DNA from: a virus
Virus record (IMG/VR): IMGVR_UViG_3300024344_000143
Coordinates: 1 to 22,219 of that record
Strand: one strand, 5' to 3'
DNA: 22,219 nucleotides
Part shown: one piece after another, positions 4,759 through 13,021 of the stretch
How positions within the stretch are numbered: the stretch's first letter is position 1
How the letters are laid out: each line of letters begins with the position of its first letter
The notes under the pieces: model-generated
What the model was told of the DNA's origin: nothing
Database searches by the model: none
The model's input: the letters and a program-made list of their open reading frames with translations, nothing else
Position numbers and translations under genes: made by a program

Positions 4759-6729
4759 ATGGCTGAAGATACAAAAAGAGCTTTAGAAACTTTACAAGAT
4801 TTAGCAATTGATGCGGCTAGTGGTCTAGCTGAAGAAACTGAGGTATATCAAGAAGCTGAACGTCTTGTAGCGGATAATAAAACATTATTTGGAACAGTTA
4901 ATGCTATTATAAATAAAGAATTAGGCGGTTCAATTAATTTAGGTGAAAATAAAGAATTAGGTTTTATGATTAAACCAGAAGAAAAAAAAGCTCATATTGG
5001 TTTTAAAATGAGTTTTCAAAGTGGTGATGTAGTTCAAGGTAGTTTGACTGTTGTAGAAGCATTAGAGGAGTATCTTGCTGATTTAAAAAGACGAGGTAAA
5101 AATCTTTCTGCAACACAGGGATTTATTACTAAATTCCAAAATAGTCAATTGGGAAATATGTTAATTGATGATATTGGAAAAGATACATCTTCTGCTGTAA
5201 AATTTTTTCATAATCCAGAAATATTAAATATGACTCAGGATATGAGAAGTTCATTACGAAGTGTATTAGGGTCTGCTGCTAATGCAACTAAACCCGGTTC
5301 TGGTGTAATTTTTACTTCAATAAAAAAAAATGAACCTACTGCACTAACAAAAGGATTACCAAAAAGCCAATTAACACCAGAAGGTAAATTTTTTGTAACT
5401 GCACAACCAAAAGCTTCTTTTGGGTTAAGGAATGCTGTCCCCCATGTTTATAAAGCAATACCTAAAATTGTTGATAATGAATCTAGATTATTTGCAACAG
5501 TTATGGCTTTTACAGGATTAAGACCTGAAGAATTATACAAAGTAACAGCATCCCAAATTGATTTAGATAATTTTGAAATAACAAATGTAGGTGGAAAAAA
5601 AGGTGGCCCCGGAATGATTCCTACTGGAGGTAAAACATTTACATTATCACCTTTAGCATTAGAGGCTATTACAGAATTAAAAGAAAATGCTGATGAAAAA
5701 GGAAAAATATTTAAAAAAACACAAGCTACATTAAAGGCAAATATTAAAAAGACTGTCATTACTGAATTAGATAGTGTTGATAAAGAATTAAATAAAGCAC
5801 TAAAAAAAGGTAAATTAAAAGGTTTTCAAGTTAAACTATTCAGAGATATTGTACAGACAGGTGGTAAGAATATTGGATTAGGTGCTCTTGGTGTAAAAGA
5901 AATGGTAGGTCATACTTTAAAAGGGAGTGACATACAAATGTTTTATACATCTGGTGAAAGAATATTGCCGGGTGTTAATGAAGAAATGCGATTAAATGCA
6001 ACTAGATTACAAAATGCATTTTTAAGAAATGCCGGATTTGAATCCCCAAGAGAATTTGGTTTACAAATGGGTTTAAGTGAAGAAAAAATTGGAAGATTAG
6101 AAACAGCTTTAGTTGACCCGGAAGCCCCTAGTACAGCAAGACCTACAGCATTACCTGCAGAACAGGAATTTATAGATGAATCAAAAACAAGAACAAGTAC
6201 TCAAGCATCTAAAGAAGTAAGAGAAACAGCAGCAGAAAAAATTGCAAGGCAACAAGCTCAAATTACTGGACAAGAAGGAAGATTAAGAGAGATAGAATCA
6301 CAAGCAGCAAAATCAGGAACACGAGCAGGTACAGGAAAAGCTATTAAAAGAGAAGGTGGTAAACAAGTTTTAAAGAAATTAGGTTTATTAGGTGTTGGAG
6401 CAGCAGTGGGTACAGGAGTTGCAAAAACAATTATAGGTGGCCCAATTGGAGCAGCAACAACAGTTGCTCAACTAGGTGCAGACCAATATTTAAATCCAAG
6501 AGAATTTAAAAAGTCAGAAGAATATGAACCTTATCAATTAGCAAAAAAAATACAAAGTCAAGAAACAGGATTAAGAAGTTTTATTAGTTCTGATAAAGAT
6601 GTAAGAGCTAATTATGATAAATTACATGAAATGGGGTATTCAAAACAAGATGCCTTAACTAAAGGTAAAAACAAACAATTACAATCGAGAGATAATTTAA
6701 AAAATCAATTAGCCAGTATATTTACATAA
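4759..6729 (+). CDS. Tyrosine recombinase with long C-terminal extension
   Basis: Residues about 230-400 carry the complete tyrosine recombinase catalytic set: TGLRPEE (R255), a beta-hairpin lysine (K292 or a nearby Lys), KLFR in place of HxLR (K359, R362), MVGH (H385) and the nucleophile in MFYTS (Y396). Residues about 75-215 would be the core-binding domain. This fold cuts and rejoins DNA through a 3'-phosphotyrosine. Beyond Y396 lie about 260 extra residues: a Gln/Glu/Ala-rich probable coiled coil (470-530), a Gly/Ala/Ile-rich hydrophobic stretch (about 543-572) and a charged tail. Integrases are usually 300-450 aa, so this is unusually long. I chose ATG 4759, one base after the terL stop; an upstream TTG at 4747 is less likely. 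It is co-oriented with the structural genes. It may integrate the phage or resolve concatemers, and a virion role cannot be excluded. Confidence 0.82.
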   Translation: MAEDTKRALETLQDLAIDAASGLAEETEVYQEAERLVADNKTLFGTVNAIINKELGGSINLGENKELGFMIKPEEKKAHIGFKMSFQSGDVVQGSLTVVEALEEYLADLKRRGKNLSATQGFITKFQNSQLGNMLIDDIGKDTSSAVKFFHNPEILNMTQDMRSSLRSVLGSAANATKPGSGVIFTSIKKNEPTALTKGLPKSQLTPEGKFFVTAQPKASFGLRNAVPHVYKAIPKIVDNESRLFATVMAFTGLRPEELYKVTASQIDLDNFEITNVGGKKGGPGMIPTGGKTFTLSPLALEAITELKENADEKGKIFKKTQATLKANIKKTVITELDSVDKELNKALKKGKLKGFQVKLFRDIVQTGGKNIGLGALGVKEMVGHTLKGSDIQMFYTSGERILPGVNEEMRLNATRLQNAFLRNAGFESPREFGLQMGLSEEKIGRLETALVDPEAPSTARPTALPAEQEFIDESKTRTSTQASKEVRETAAEKIARQQAQITGQEGRLREIESQAAKSGTRAGTGKAIKREGGKQVLKKLGLLGVGAAVGTGVAKTIIGGPIGAATTVAQLGADQYLNPREFKKSEEYEPYQLAKKIQSQETGLRSFISSDKDVRANYDKLHEMGYSKQDALTKGKNKQLQSRDNLKNQLASIFT

Positions 6730-6732
6730 TAT

Positions 6733-7062
6733 ATGAATAAAATACCACAATCTATAAAGATTGGATATAGAGATTATAAATTAGAAAAGTGGAAACAAAC
6801 TGTTGCTAGTGCAAATGAAGCACATGGACAGTTTTTTGCTAAAGAAGGTATAATAGGTTATACTGATGAAGAAAAGGGAGTTTCTCATGCTAATACAATT
6901 TTGCATGAAATATTACACGCAATAGTTTATCAATGGAATGTTGAACTAGGTGAGAAAGAAGAAGAAACTTTAGTTAATAGTTTAACTAATGGTTTAACAA
7001 CAGTATTTGTAGATAATCCAGAATTACTAGATTATTTAAAAAACAAAATAAAGGAGGGCTAA
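6733..7062 (+). CDS. Small HExxH zincin-like protein (109 aa)
   Basis: Residues 58-63 read HEILHA, the HExxH zinc-binding and catalytic motif of metallopeptidases, in a helix after a short beta-rich N-terminal half. A downstream Glu-rich helix (EKEEETLVNSL, about 76-86) could supply the third zinc ligand. Similar small HExxH proteins occur between terminase and portal in marine phages (from memory), with no proven substrate. It could be a prohead or virion protease or an inactive structural relative. It starts four bases after the recombinase gene, without a strong Shine-Dalgarno. The AAGGAGGG before its stop serves the next gene. Confidence 0.75.
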   Translation: MNKIPQSIKIGYRDYKLEKWKQTVASANEAHGQFFAKEGIIGYTDEEKGVSHANTILHEILHAIVYQWNVELGEKEEETLVNSLTNGLTTVFVDNPELLDYLKNKIKEG

Positions 7063-7266
7063 ATGCCACAACCAATAATGACCAAATATAAACAGGGTGA
7101 CCTTGGTATGCCCTATCCTAAAAAAAAGGATAAAATGAAAAATCTTAATCTATCAATGCATGGCGGAGAAGCTGACCCTAGTATTGCTACTAAAGATTAT
7201 CCAACCAAACCAAACAATCATGTGCAATCTTCTTTCTGGAAGAAAGCAAGTGAAAAAGATTATTAG
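7063..7266 (+). CDS. Small protein, paralogue of the next gene (67 aa)
   Basis: It follows the HExxH gene with no gap and has a strong Shine-Dalgarno (AGGAGGG). The N-terminus, MPQPIMTKYKQGDLG, closely matches MPQPIMKKYSQGELG of the following gene; the rest differs and is Lys/Asp/Pro-rich with no domain that I know. The two were probably made by duplication and then diverged. The strong ribosome-binding site suggests a protein needed in quantity, perhaps a head component, but this is inference. Confidence 0.75.
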   Translation: MPQPIMTKYKQGDLGMPYPKKKDKMKNLNLSMHGGEADPSIATKDYPTKPNNHVQSSFWKKASEKDY

Positions 7267-7275
7267 GAGGAAATA

Positions 7276-7485
7276 ATGCCACAACCAATTATGAAAAAAT
7301 ACTCGCAAGGAGAACTAGGTGATACTTATGCAAAAAAAGCTAATGCATCATTAGAGTCATTTGCTTCAAAAAAAATTAAGCATGGAGAACTTAGTAGTTC
7401 AGCCGATAAACCGGGTAAAAAAAATAAAGGACAAGGTTTAAAAGCCATGGGTGCTGACGATTATAGTTTAGACAAAAAATTTTAA
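7276..7485 (+). CDS. Small protein, paralogue of the previous gene (69 aa)
   Basis: AGGAGG precedes the ATG at good spacing. It begins MPQPIMKKYSQGELG like its neighbour, then has an Ala/Ser/Lys-rich helical stretch and a Lys/Gly-rich part, ending in an aromatic-tipped tail (DDYSLDKKF; the neighbour ends SEKDY). No enzyme motif is visible. It sits directly before the portal gene, a place where phages often encode small head-completion or portal-associated proteins. Confidence 0.75.
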   Translation: MPQPIMKKYSQGELGDTYAKKANASLESFASKKIKHGELSSSADKPGKKNKGQGLKAMGADDYSLDKKF

Positions 7486-7497
7486 TAAAGGATATTA

Positions 7498-9594
7498 ATG
7501 GCTATCGACAAAACAGATGAGGCCAAAGAGATAGATAATGCCGAGAATGTTCCCGGCTTAGTTGCTCACGTTAAAAAAAAATTTACATCTGCTGAAGATG
7601 GAAAGAATGAAGATGAAACACGATGGCTAAAAGCATATAAAAATTATCGTGGTATTTTTGATAGTACAACTCAATTTCGTTCTTCTGAAAAATCTAAAGT
7701 ATTTGTAAAAATAACAAAAGTAAAAGTTCTATCTGCTTATGGACAAATTGCAGATATATTATTTGCTAATAGCAAATTTCCATTATCTGTAGAAGCTACT
7801 CCCGTACCAGAAGGCATAGCTGAATTTGCACATTTACAAACACCTCAGTCTCCACCAATGACTGACCCCTATGGGTTTAATGGTGATGGACGAGTATTAG
7901 AACCGGGTGCAATGGAAGCAACTGCACCAAAAGATTTTTTAGGTGGTTTATCTTCTAAATTTTCTGGAACTAATCTTAGAGAAGGTGCAGCTAAAATGGG
8001 GGAACCCCAAATTAAACCTGCTCAAGAAACTGCTCGTAAAATGGAAAAAATGATACATGACCAGTTACTTGATACTTCTGCTGTTAATGTGTTAAGACAT
8101 TCTATATTTGAATGTGCTTTATTAGGTACAGGAATTATTAAAGGGCCATTTAGTTATAACAAAAAAGTACATCAATGGATGGGAACTGGGGACGAAAAAG
8201 AATATAGTCCCTATGATAAAGAAGTACCTAAAATTGAAGCGGTATCATGTTGGGATTTTTTTCCAGACCCTTCTGCTACAAATATAGATGATTGTGAATA
8301 TGTTATACAAAGACATAGATTAAATAGAGAACAATTAAAAGATTTAATTAATAGACCTTATTTCGATAAAAATGCTATTTTAGAAACATTAGATATTGGG
8401 CCAAATTATGAAGAAAAATATTATGAACAAACTATTCATGGTGTTAATGACCCGACATATGTAGATAATAGATACGAGGTTTATGAATATTGGGGTAATT
8501 GTGATGCCTCATTATGTGAAGAAATTGGAATGACAATTCCACAAGGAATGACTGATTTAAAATCAGTACAAGTTAATGTATGGATTTGTGGCAATAAAGT
8601 TTTACGTGCTGTACTGAATCCATTTACACCAGAACGAATACCATATCAAGCATTTCCTTATGAGTTAAATCCATATCAATTTTTTGGCATTGGAGTTGCT
8701 GAAAATATGGATGATGCCCAATTATTAATGAATGGTCATATTAGAATGGCTATAGATAATTTAGCATTAGCAGGTAATTTAGTATTTGATATTGATGAAA
8801 CTCAATTAGTTCCCGGACAAAGTATGGATATATTTCCGGGTAAAATATTTAGAAGACAATCTGGAGTTACTGGAACGGCAGTAAATGGAATTAAATTTCC
8901 AAGTACAGCACAAGAAAATGTTCAGATGTATGATAAAGCAAGACAATTAGCTGATGAAGAAACAGGAATACCTTCTGTAGTTCATGGACAAACAGGTGTG
9001 ACAGGCACAGGAAGAACAGCAGCAGGTTTATCAATGATTATGTCTTCAGCAGGATTATCCATAAAAACTGTAATCAAAAATGTAGATGATTATCTGTTAA
9101 AACCATTAGGTGAAGCAATGTTTCAATGGAATATGCAATTTGGAAAAACACCAGACGTTATAGGTGATTTAGAAATTAAACCTAAAGGTACATCCGCAGT
9201 AATGCAGAAAGAAGTTAGAACGCAAAGATTAACTACTTTATTGCAAACAGTAGCAAACCCAATGTTAGCTCCATTTATAAAACTCCCTAATTTAATGAGG
9301 GAATTGGCAATAGCACAAGATATTGACCCAGAAAGTTTAGTAAATGATATGAGTGAAGCAGCTATCTTTGCAGATATGTTAAGAGGATTAGCAAATGTTC
9401 AAGGCACAGGCCCAGAAACTCAGCCCACTGGTGAACAACCAACAGGCATGGAAGGCACTGGAGGAGCACCTTCAGGAGCAAATCAACCAAACGTATCAGG
9501 TCTTGGGAACGGCCAAATCGGAGTCGGAAATGTTCCACAATCAGGGGAAACTGGCTTCACTGGTTCACCTCAAGAACCTGAAGGAATCGTGTAA
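7498..9594 (+). CDS. Portal protein
   Basis: The dodecameric ring at one vertex through which DNA enters and leaves, and on which the tail assembles. It is assigned from its size (698 aa), its place after terminase and before scaffold and capsid, and its sequence: an N-terminal helical part (WLKAYKNYRGI), a central region with WDFFPDP (about 257-263), aromatic-rich strands, and a long clip/stem-like region (ENMDDAQLLMNGHIRMAIDN, about 401-420). It resembles portals of marine podovirus-like phages as I remember them. The last 60 residues are Gly/Thr/Pro/Gln-rich and low in complexity, exactly where a second gene overlaps in another frame. AAGGA precedes the ATG. Confidence 0.92.
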   Translation: MAIDKTDEAKEIDNAENVPGLVAHVKKKFTSAEDGKNEDETRWLKAYKNYRGIFDSTTQFRSSEKSKVFVKITKVKVLSAYGQIADILFANSKFPLSVEATPVPEGIAEFAHLQTPQSPPMTDPYGFNGDGRVLEPGAMEATAPKDFLGGLSSKFSGTNLREGAAKMGEPQIKPAQETARKMEKMIHDQLLDTSAVNVLRHSIFECALLGTGIIKGPFSYNKKVHQWMGTGDEKEYSPYDKEVPKIEAVSCWDFFPDPSATNIDDCEYVIQRHRLNREQLKDLINRPYFDKNAILETLDIGPNYEEKYYEQTIHGVNDPTYVDNRYEVYEYWGNCDASLCEEIGMTIPQGMTDLKSVQVNVWICGNKVLRAVLNPFTPERIPYQAFPYELNPYQFFGIGVAENMDDAQLLMNGHIRMAIDNLALAGNLVFDIDETQLVPGQSMDIFPGKIFRRQSGVTGTAVNGIKFPSTAQENVQMYDKARQLADEETGIPSVVHGQTGVTGTGRTAAGLSMIMSSAGLSIKTVIKNVDDYLLKPLGEAMFQWNMQFGKTPDVIGDLEIKPKGTSAVMQKEVRTQRLTTLLQTVANPMLAPFIKLPNLMRELAIAQDIDPESLVNDMSEAAIFADMLRGLANVQGTGPETQPTGEQPTGMEGTGGAPSGANQPNVSGLGNGQIGVGNVPQSGETGFTGSPQEPEGIV

Positions 9595-9625
9595 ACACGC
9601 ATCGGATATAGGAGATAAAGAATAA
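9395..9625 (+). CDS. Small coiled protein overprinted on the portal 3' end (76 aa)
   Basis: It starts at ATG 9395 inside the portal gene, preceded by AGAGGA, and ends in a TAAATG junction with the next gene. The first 200 bases are read in two frames. The sequence (LSPLVNNQQAWKALEEHL, later an SESEMFHNQGKLASLVHL helix) has the Trp, Leu and Gln spacing of a helical protein family that I recall just after portal genes in podoviruses. GC content in the overlap is 51% (102 of 200 by hand), against 35% in the 94 bases before it, as expected when two frames are constrained. A portal- or head-linked role is likely but unproven. Confidence 0.72.
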   Translation: MFKAQAQKLSPLVNNQQAWKALEEHLQEQINQTYQVLGTAKSESEMFHNQGKLASLVHLKNLKESCKHASDIGDKE

Positions 9626-11317
9626 ATGGTAGATTGGTATGATACACAGGAAGCGGTAAAGGCAGCAGTAAAACCTAGTAATAGGCCACATGAAATGATG
9701 GAAATGAGAAATAAGAAAACATTTCCAAATATACAAGCTGAAACATCTGCAAATTCAAAAAATAAATCTGTTGAAAATTCTAATTGGGGTAATGTAGCCC
9801 CACCTCCACCAACATCACAAAATTATTCAAAAAATACTGAACATAAAAATACAAAATCTGATAATACATTTAGTTTTTATGATAGAGGTACGAATTTTAC
9901 TAATAATAATATAAAAACTCCTAATACTGCATTTAATGATACTGGTTTTTTTGATAGAGGTAATTATGCTGTTAATAAAAATTTAGCAAGTGATAGACCA
10001 CCGGGAATTGCAAAAGCTAATAATAAAAATATATATCATTTTGATAATGATAATGAAGGCTTTATAGATATTGATAGTTTACCTTTTGATGACGATAAAA
10101 CATATGGAGATATGGCTGATGAACAAGATGATTTAATAGATTGGTGGTATAGTGACAAAGATAAAGGTCTCAATGGTTTAGGAGCATCACTTTTTGGAAA
10201 ATCTAATATTAATCATGCAAATCATAATATAGCTTCTACTCATTCCATAGCTAAAAAAATACAAGAGTTAAATCCAGAATGGACATGGCATGAAGTTTTA
10301 AACTTTATACAAGGTGATTATCACGAGGATGGAAGAAAAAGTGTTTTAGGTAAATATACTAATGAAGATGGACTTGCTTTAGCTATTCCAAATAAAAGAG
10401 GGGATAAATGGAAATCTATTAATCCTGATACATGGGCAGTTATGGGAATTGATTTAAATGATACATCAACATTTTTTGATGAAAGAGGAAAAACAAAACA
10501 TTATAATACATTTAGTGGTGGATTACGTGGTAATTGGGAAATGAATACTGGAGAATTAATGGATAGAGAAAGTTATACCACAAATTTAAATATGTTAGGA
10601 GCAAAAATAGACCCTAGTAATAAAGATTTATTTCAACAACAACGTAATTTAATTGATAGAGTTAAATTTTTTAATCCACATCATGGTAAATCAGGATTAG
10701 CAAAAGTATTTCTGGGAGCACTAGCAGGATTTGGTGGTGTACCGGGAATGTTAGCTACACAAGCTATTAATAGTAAAGCAACGGCAGAAGGAACTAGAGA
10801 ACCATTAGACCAAAAACTGCTTGAAACTTTAGTTGCACCATTTACACCATGGTTTGAACAAGAAGGAATTGGTGAAAATGGAATTGAAAGTATGTTTGCA
10901 TCAAGTGGTGGTATTATTATAAATGATAAAACATCATTAGCAAATAAATATAATTTATCACAATATCACTATGATGAAACAGATATTAATAAAGATAATC
11001 CGTCAGAAAGACATTCAATGTATAACCCTCAAAAATATACATCTGAAGATGCTGTTTCACCAGAAACAAAATATGGACAGTGGATTGGTACAGATGAAAC
11101 AGAAGCTTATTCAACAGATTTTATAGATTCAGATGGTGATGGAGTAGATGATAGATGGCAATCAGGGCCGGGAGAACCTAGTCAAAAACCGGGAGAGTCA
11201 CAGGGAACATCAACAGCAGCAACAAATAATCCTGCGTGGATGGATTTTAGTGGTGGTTTTGAAAGATTATTTACAGCAAAAGAAGGTGGAATTGTAGGAT
11301 TTATGGAGAAAAAATAA
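9626..11317 (+). CDS. Large unknown virion-like protein with Ca-loop motif (563 aa)
   Basis: I do not recognise the family. Residues 1-170 are Asn/Thr/Asp-rich and probably disordered, with repeated FYDRG and FFDRG motifs. A compact region (about 190-330) contains ELNPEWTWHEVLNF and NPDTWAVMGIDLN. A Gly/Ala/Leu-rich segment (LAKVFLGALAGFGGVPGMLA, about 354-373) could touch membrane. DSDGDGVDDRW (501-511) matches the calcium-binding loop seen in EF-hand, dockerin and thrombospondin type 3 repeats. It ends GFMEKK, and the next gene begins MTGFMRK. Its place between portal and scaffold, beside a lysozyme fusion, suggests an internal or ejected virion protein. Confidence 0.7.
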   Translation: MVDWYDTQEAVKAAVKPSNRPHEMMEMRNKKTFPNIQAETSANSKNKSVENSNWGNVAPPPPTSQNYSKNTEHKNTKSDNTFSFYDRGTNFTNNNIKTPNTAFNDTGFFDRGNYAVNKNLASDRPPGIAKANNKNIYHFDNDNEGFIDIDSLPFDDDKTYGDMADEQDDLIDWWYSDKDKGLNGLGASLFGKSNINHANHNIASTHSIAKKIQELNPEWTWHEVLNFIQGDYHEDGRKSVLGKYTNEDGLALAIPNKRGDKWKSINPDTWAVMGIDLNDTSTFFDERGKTKHYNTFSGGLRGNWEMNTGELMDRESYTTNLNMLGAKIDPSNKDLFQQQRNLIDRVKFFNPHHGKSGLAKVFLGALAGFGGVPGMLATQAINSKATAEGTREPLDQKLLETLVAPFTPWFEQEGIGENGIESMFASSGGIIINDKTSLANKYNLSQYHYDETDINKDNPSERHSMYNPQKYTSEDAVSPETKYGQWIGTDETEAYSTDFIDSDGDGVDDRWQSGPGEPSQKPGESQGTSTAATNNPAWMDFSGGFERLFTAKEGGIVGFMEKK

Positions 11318-12936
11318 TGACAGGATTTATGAGAAAACCACAAATGATTAATGACCCTAGTGCGGCTCCTGCTGCAATGAGAGCAGATGATGTAGATTTA
11401 CAAGCTCAAGAAGGTGATTTTATAATGGGTTATCCTGCAATGCAACAAAATGGCCCAAGAGTAAGAAGTTTAGTTGAACGTGCTATGTTAAGAGCAAAAG
11501 ATGCAGGTGTTAAAACTAAAGGTTATAAACATGGTGATAAAGTAGATATACTTGTACATAATGGTGAAATGCAAATACCAAATCAATTAGTTAAATATAT
11601 TGAAGGTGGCTATACAACATTAAAAAAATTAAATGCTCCGTCTAAACATCAAGAGGGGGATGTTGTATCCGATAGACAGCCGGGTTTAGATAACCCAGAA
11701 TTATTCGATTTTTTCTCACTTAATGATGAAGAAAAAATGAAATTTTTTAGTAGGGAATATAAAAGAAGATTTCCTCCAGCGATATCCGATAGACAACCGG
11801 GTTTAGATAACCAAATGGCAGATTTAAATCAAGCTGTAATGACTATATCAGCCCCAACTGAAGGTGGTGGACTTTTATTTGATAAAAAAAATGCTAAAGA
11901 TTATCCATCCGTACAAAAAAATGGATTATATTCTGAGCAATTATGGAAAAAATTTTTAAATAAATTAGTTAAATTAACTCCATCTAATCCCACTATACAA
12001 AGAGAAACAGCAATAAAAGTTAAAGAAGCAATAGAAAGTAGTACAAAATCAGTAAATCCAAGAATATTATTAAATAATAAATTTATAAAAAATTCTAATG
12101 CATCAACTGAATTTCATTATTTAATGAATGAAACTAATAAAATGATGAATACAACTAATGTTCCTTATAAAGTTGAATTAATAAGAGATGGTTTAATATT
12201 TGATTATCCAGAAGGAACACCCGGATTAACAGGTAAAAATAAATCTTATAAAACATATAAAGATTTTTTTAGCCCTATGAATCTTGATTATAATTCAAAT
12301 GAACCCCTATCACATTTAAGCAAACAAGTATTACAAGCTAAAAAAATGTTTTCTGATACAGATGATATTTCAACAGATATGACAGGAAATACAGGACAGC
12401 ATAGTAGACAGTCTTATAAAGCTCAATTCCCTGCAGAATATGGTAAATTATTTCAATTTTTAAAAGATGTAGAACAACATAATTCATCTATTTATCAAGA
12501 CGTAGGAAAACCGGCTATAGGATATGGTCATAGATTATCATCAGATGAACTAAAAGCATATAATGGAATGCCGGGAGAAAGGTCTGTTCCTAATTGGAAT
12601 AAAGAAGATTCAGAATATATGTTAGGAAAAGATATATTAGAAGCTGAACATTTAGCAAGAACAATATATAATTCTCATAGTGGTGATAAATTTTCTAATT
12701 TAGATGAAAATAGAAGAATGATGCTTACTGAAATGGCATTTAATATGGGAAATAAATTAAAAGACTTTCCAAAATTTATGAATGCTATAAAAAATGAAGA
12801 TTATCCTACAATGAGTAATGAATATCATAGAACAGCAACAGATGAAAATGGTAACAAATTACAAGGAATTGAAACAAGAAATAAAGAGTTTTTCAGAAGA
12901 TTTATTTCACCTTATTTACATGATAATAAATTTTAA
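11317..12936 (+). CDS. Virion-associated protein with C-terminal T4-type lysozyme
   Basis: The C-terminal 165 residues match GH24 (T4-type) muramidase: E386 and D395, nine residues apart as in T4 lysozyme E11 and D20, then AIGYGH (400-405). The helical body includes LTEMAFNMGNKL and a closing RNKEFFRRF. This enzyme would cut peptidoglycan between MurNAc and GlcNAc. The conserved Thr before IGYGH is Ala (A400), and the loop is one residue short. The N-terminal 110 residues (QEGDFIMGYPA, later VDILVHNGEMQIPN) resemble a domain that I recall from marine phage structural proteins. A repeated SDRQPGLDN occurs twice, 39 residues apart. The fusion and late-operon position suggest a virion lysin used at entry. 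It starts on the previous stop (TAATG). Confidence 0.85.
   Translation: MTGFMRKPQMINDPSAAPAAMRADDVDLQAQEGDFIMGYPAMQQNGPRVRSLVERAMLRAKDAGVKTKGYKHGDKVDILVHNGEMQIPNQLVKYIEGGYTTLKKLNAPSKHQEGDVVSDRQPGLDNPELFDFFSLNDEEKMKFFSREYKRRFPPAISDRQPGLDNQMADLNQAVMTISAPTEGGGLLFDKKNAKDYPSVQKNGLYSEQLWKKFLNKLVKLTPSNPTIQRETAIKVKEAIESSTKSVNPRILLNNKFIKNSNASTEFHYLMNETNKMMNTTNVPYKVELIRDGLIFDYPEGTPGLTGKNKSYKTYKDFFSPMNLDYNSNEPLSHLSKQVLQAKKMFSDTDDISTDMTGNTGQHSRQSYKAQFPAEYGKLFQFLKDVEQHNSSIYQDVGKPAIGYGHRLSSDELKAYNGMPGERSVPNWNKEDSEYMLGKDILEAEHLARTIYNSHSGDKFSNLDENRRMMLTEMAFNMGNKLKDFPKFMNAIKNEDYPTMSNEYHRTATDENGNKLQGIETRNKEFFRRFISPYLHDNKF
11668..11812 (+). repeat. In-frame direct repeat within the lysozyme fusion
   Basis: A 28-base unit at 11668-11695 recurs at 11785-11812 with one mismatch, 117 bases apart and in frame, each encoding SDRQPGLDN. 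It lies in the linker between the N-terminal domain and the lysozyme. A segment between the copies could be gained or lost by recombination without breaking the frame. Confidence 0.8.
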
Positions 12937-12950
12937 CTGAAATAGGCGAC

Positions 12951-12967
12951 CTATACATAATGTATAG
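12951..12967. promoter_or_regulatory. Palindrome upstream of the scaffold gene
   Basis: CTATACAT and ATGTATAG form a perfect inverted repeat around one base, in the 85-base gap between the lysozyme fusion and the scaffold gene. A smaller hairpin (CCTTA with TAAGG, 12992-13005) follows. It may be an operator, an RNA processing site or part of a capsid-gene promoter. No T run follows, so it is not an intrinsic terminator. Confidence 0.4.
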
Positions 12968-13021
12968 CCCCAAAAAACACAACCGAGCTACCCTTATTTA
13001 TAAGGCACTCAAGGAGGAAAA

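Noticed and set aside
5448-5759. 103-codon frame on the - strand
   Set aside because: Shadow of the recombinase catalytic domain, which has a full set of motifs on the + strand.
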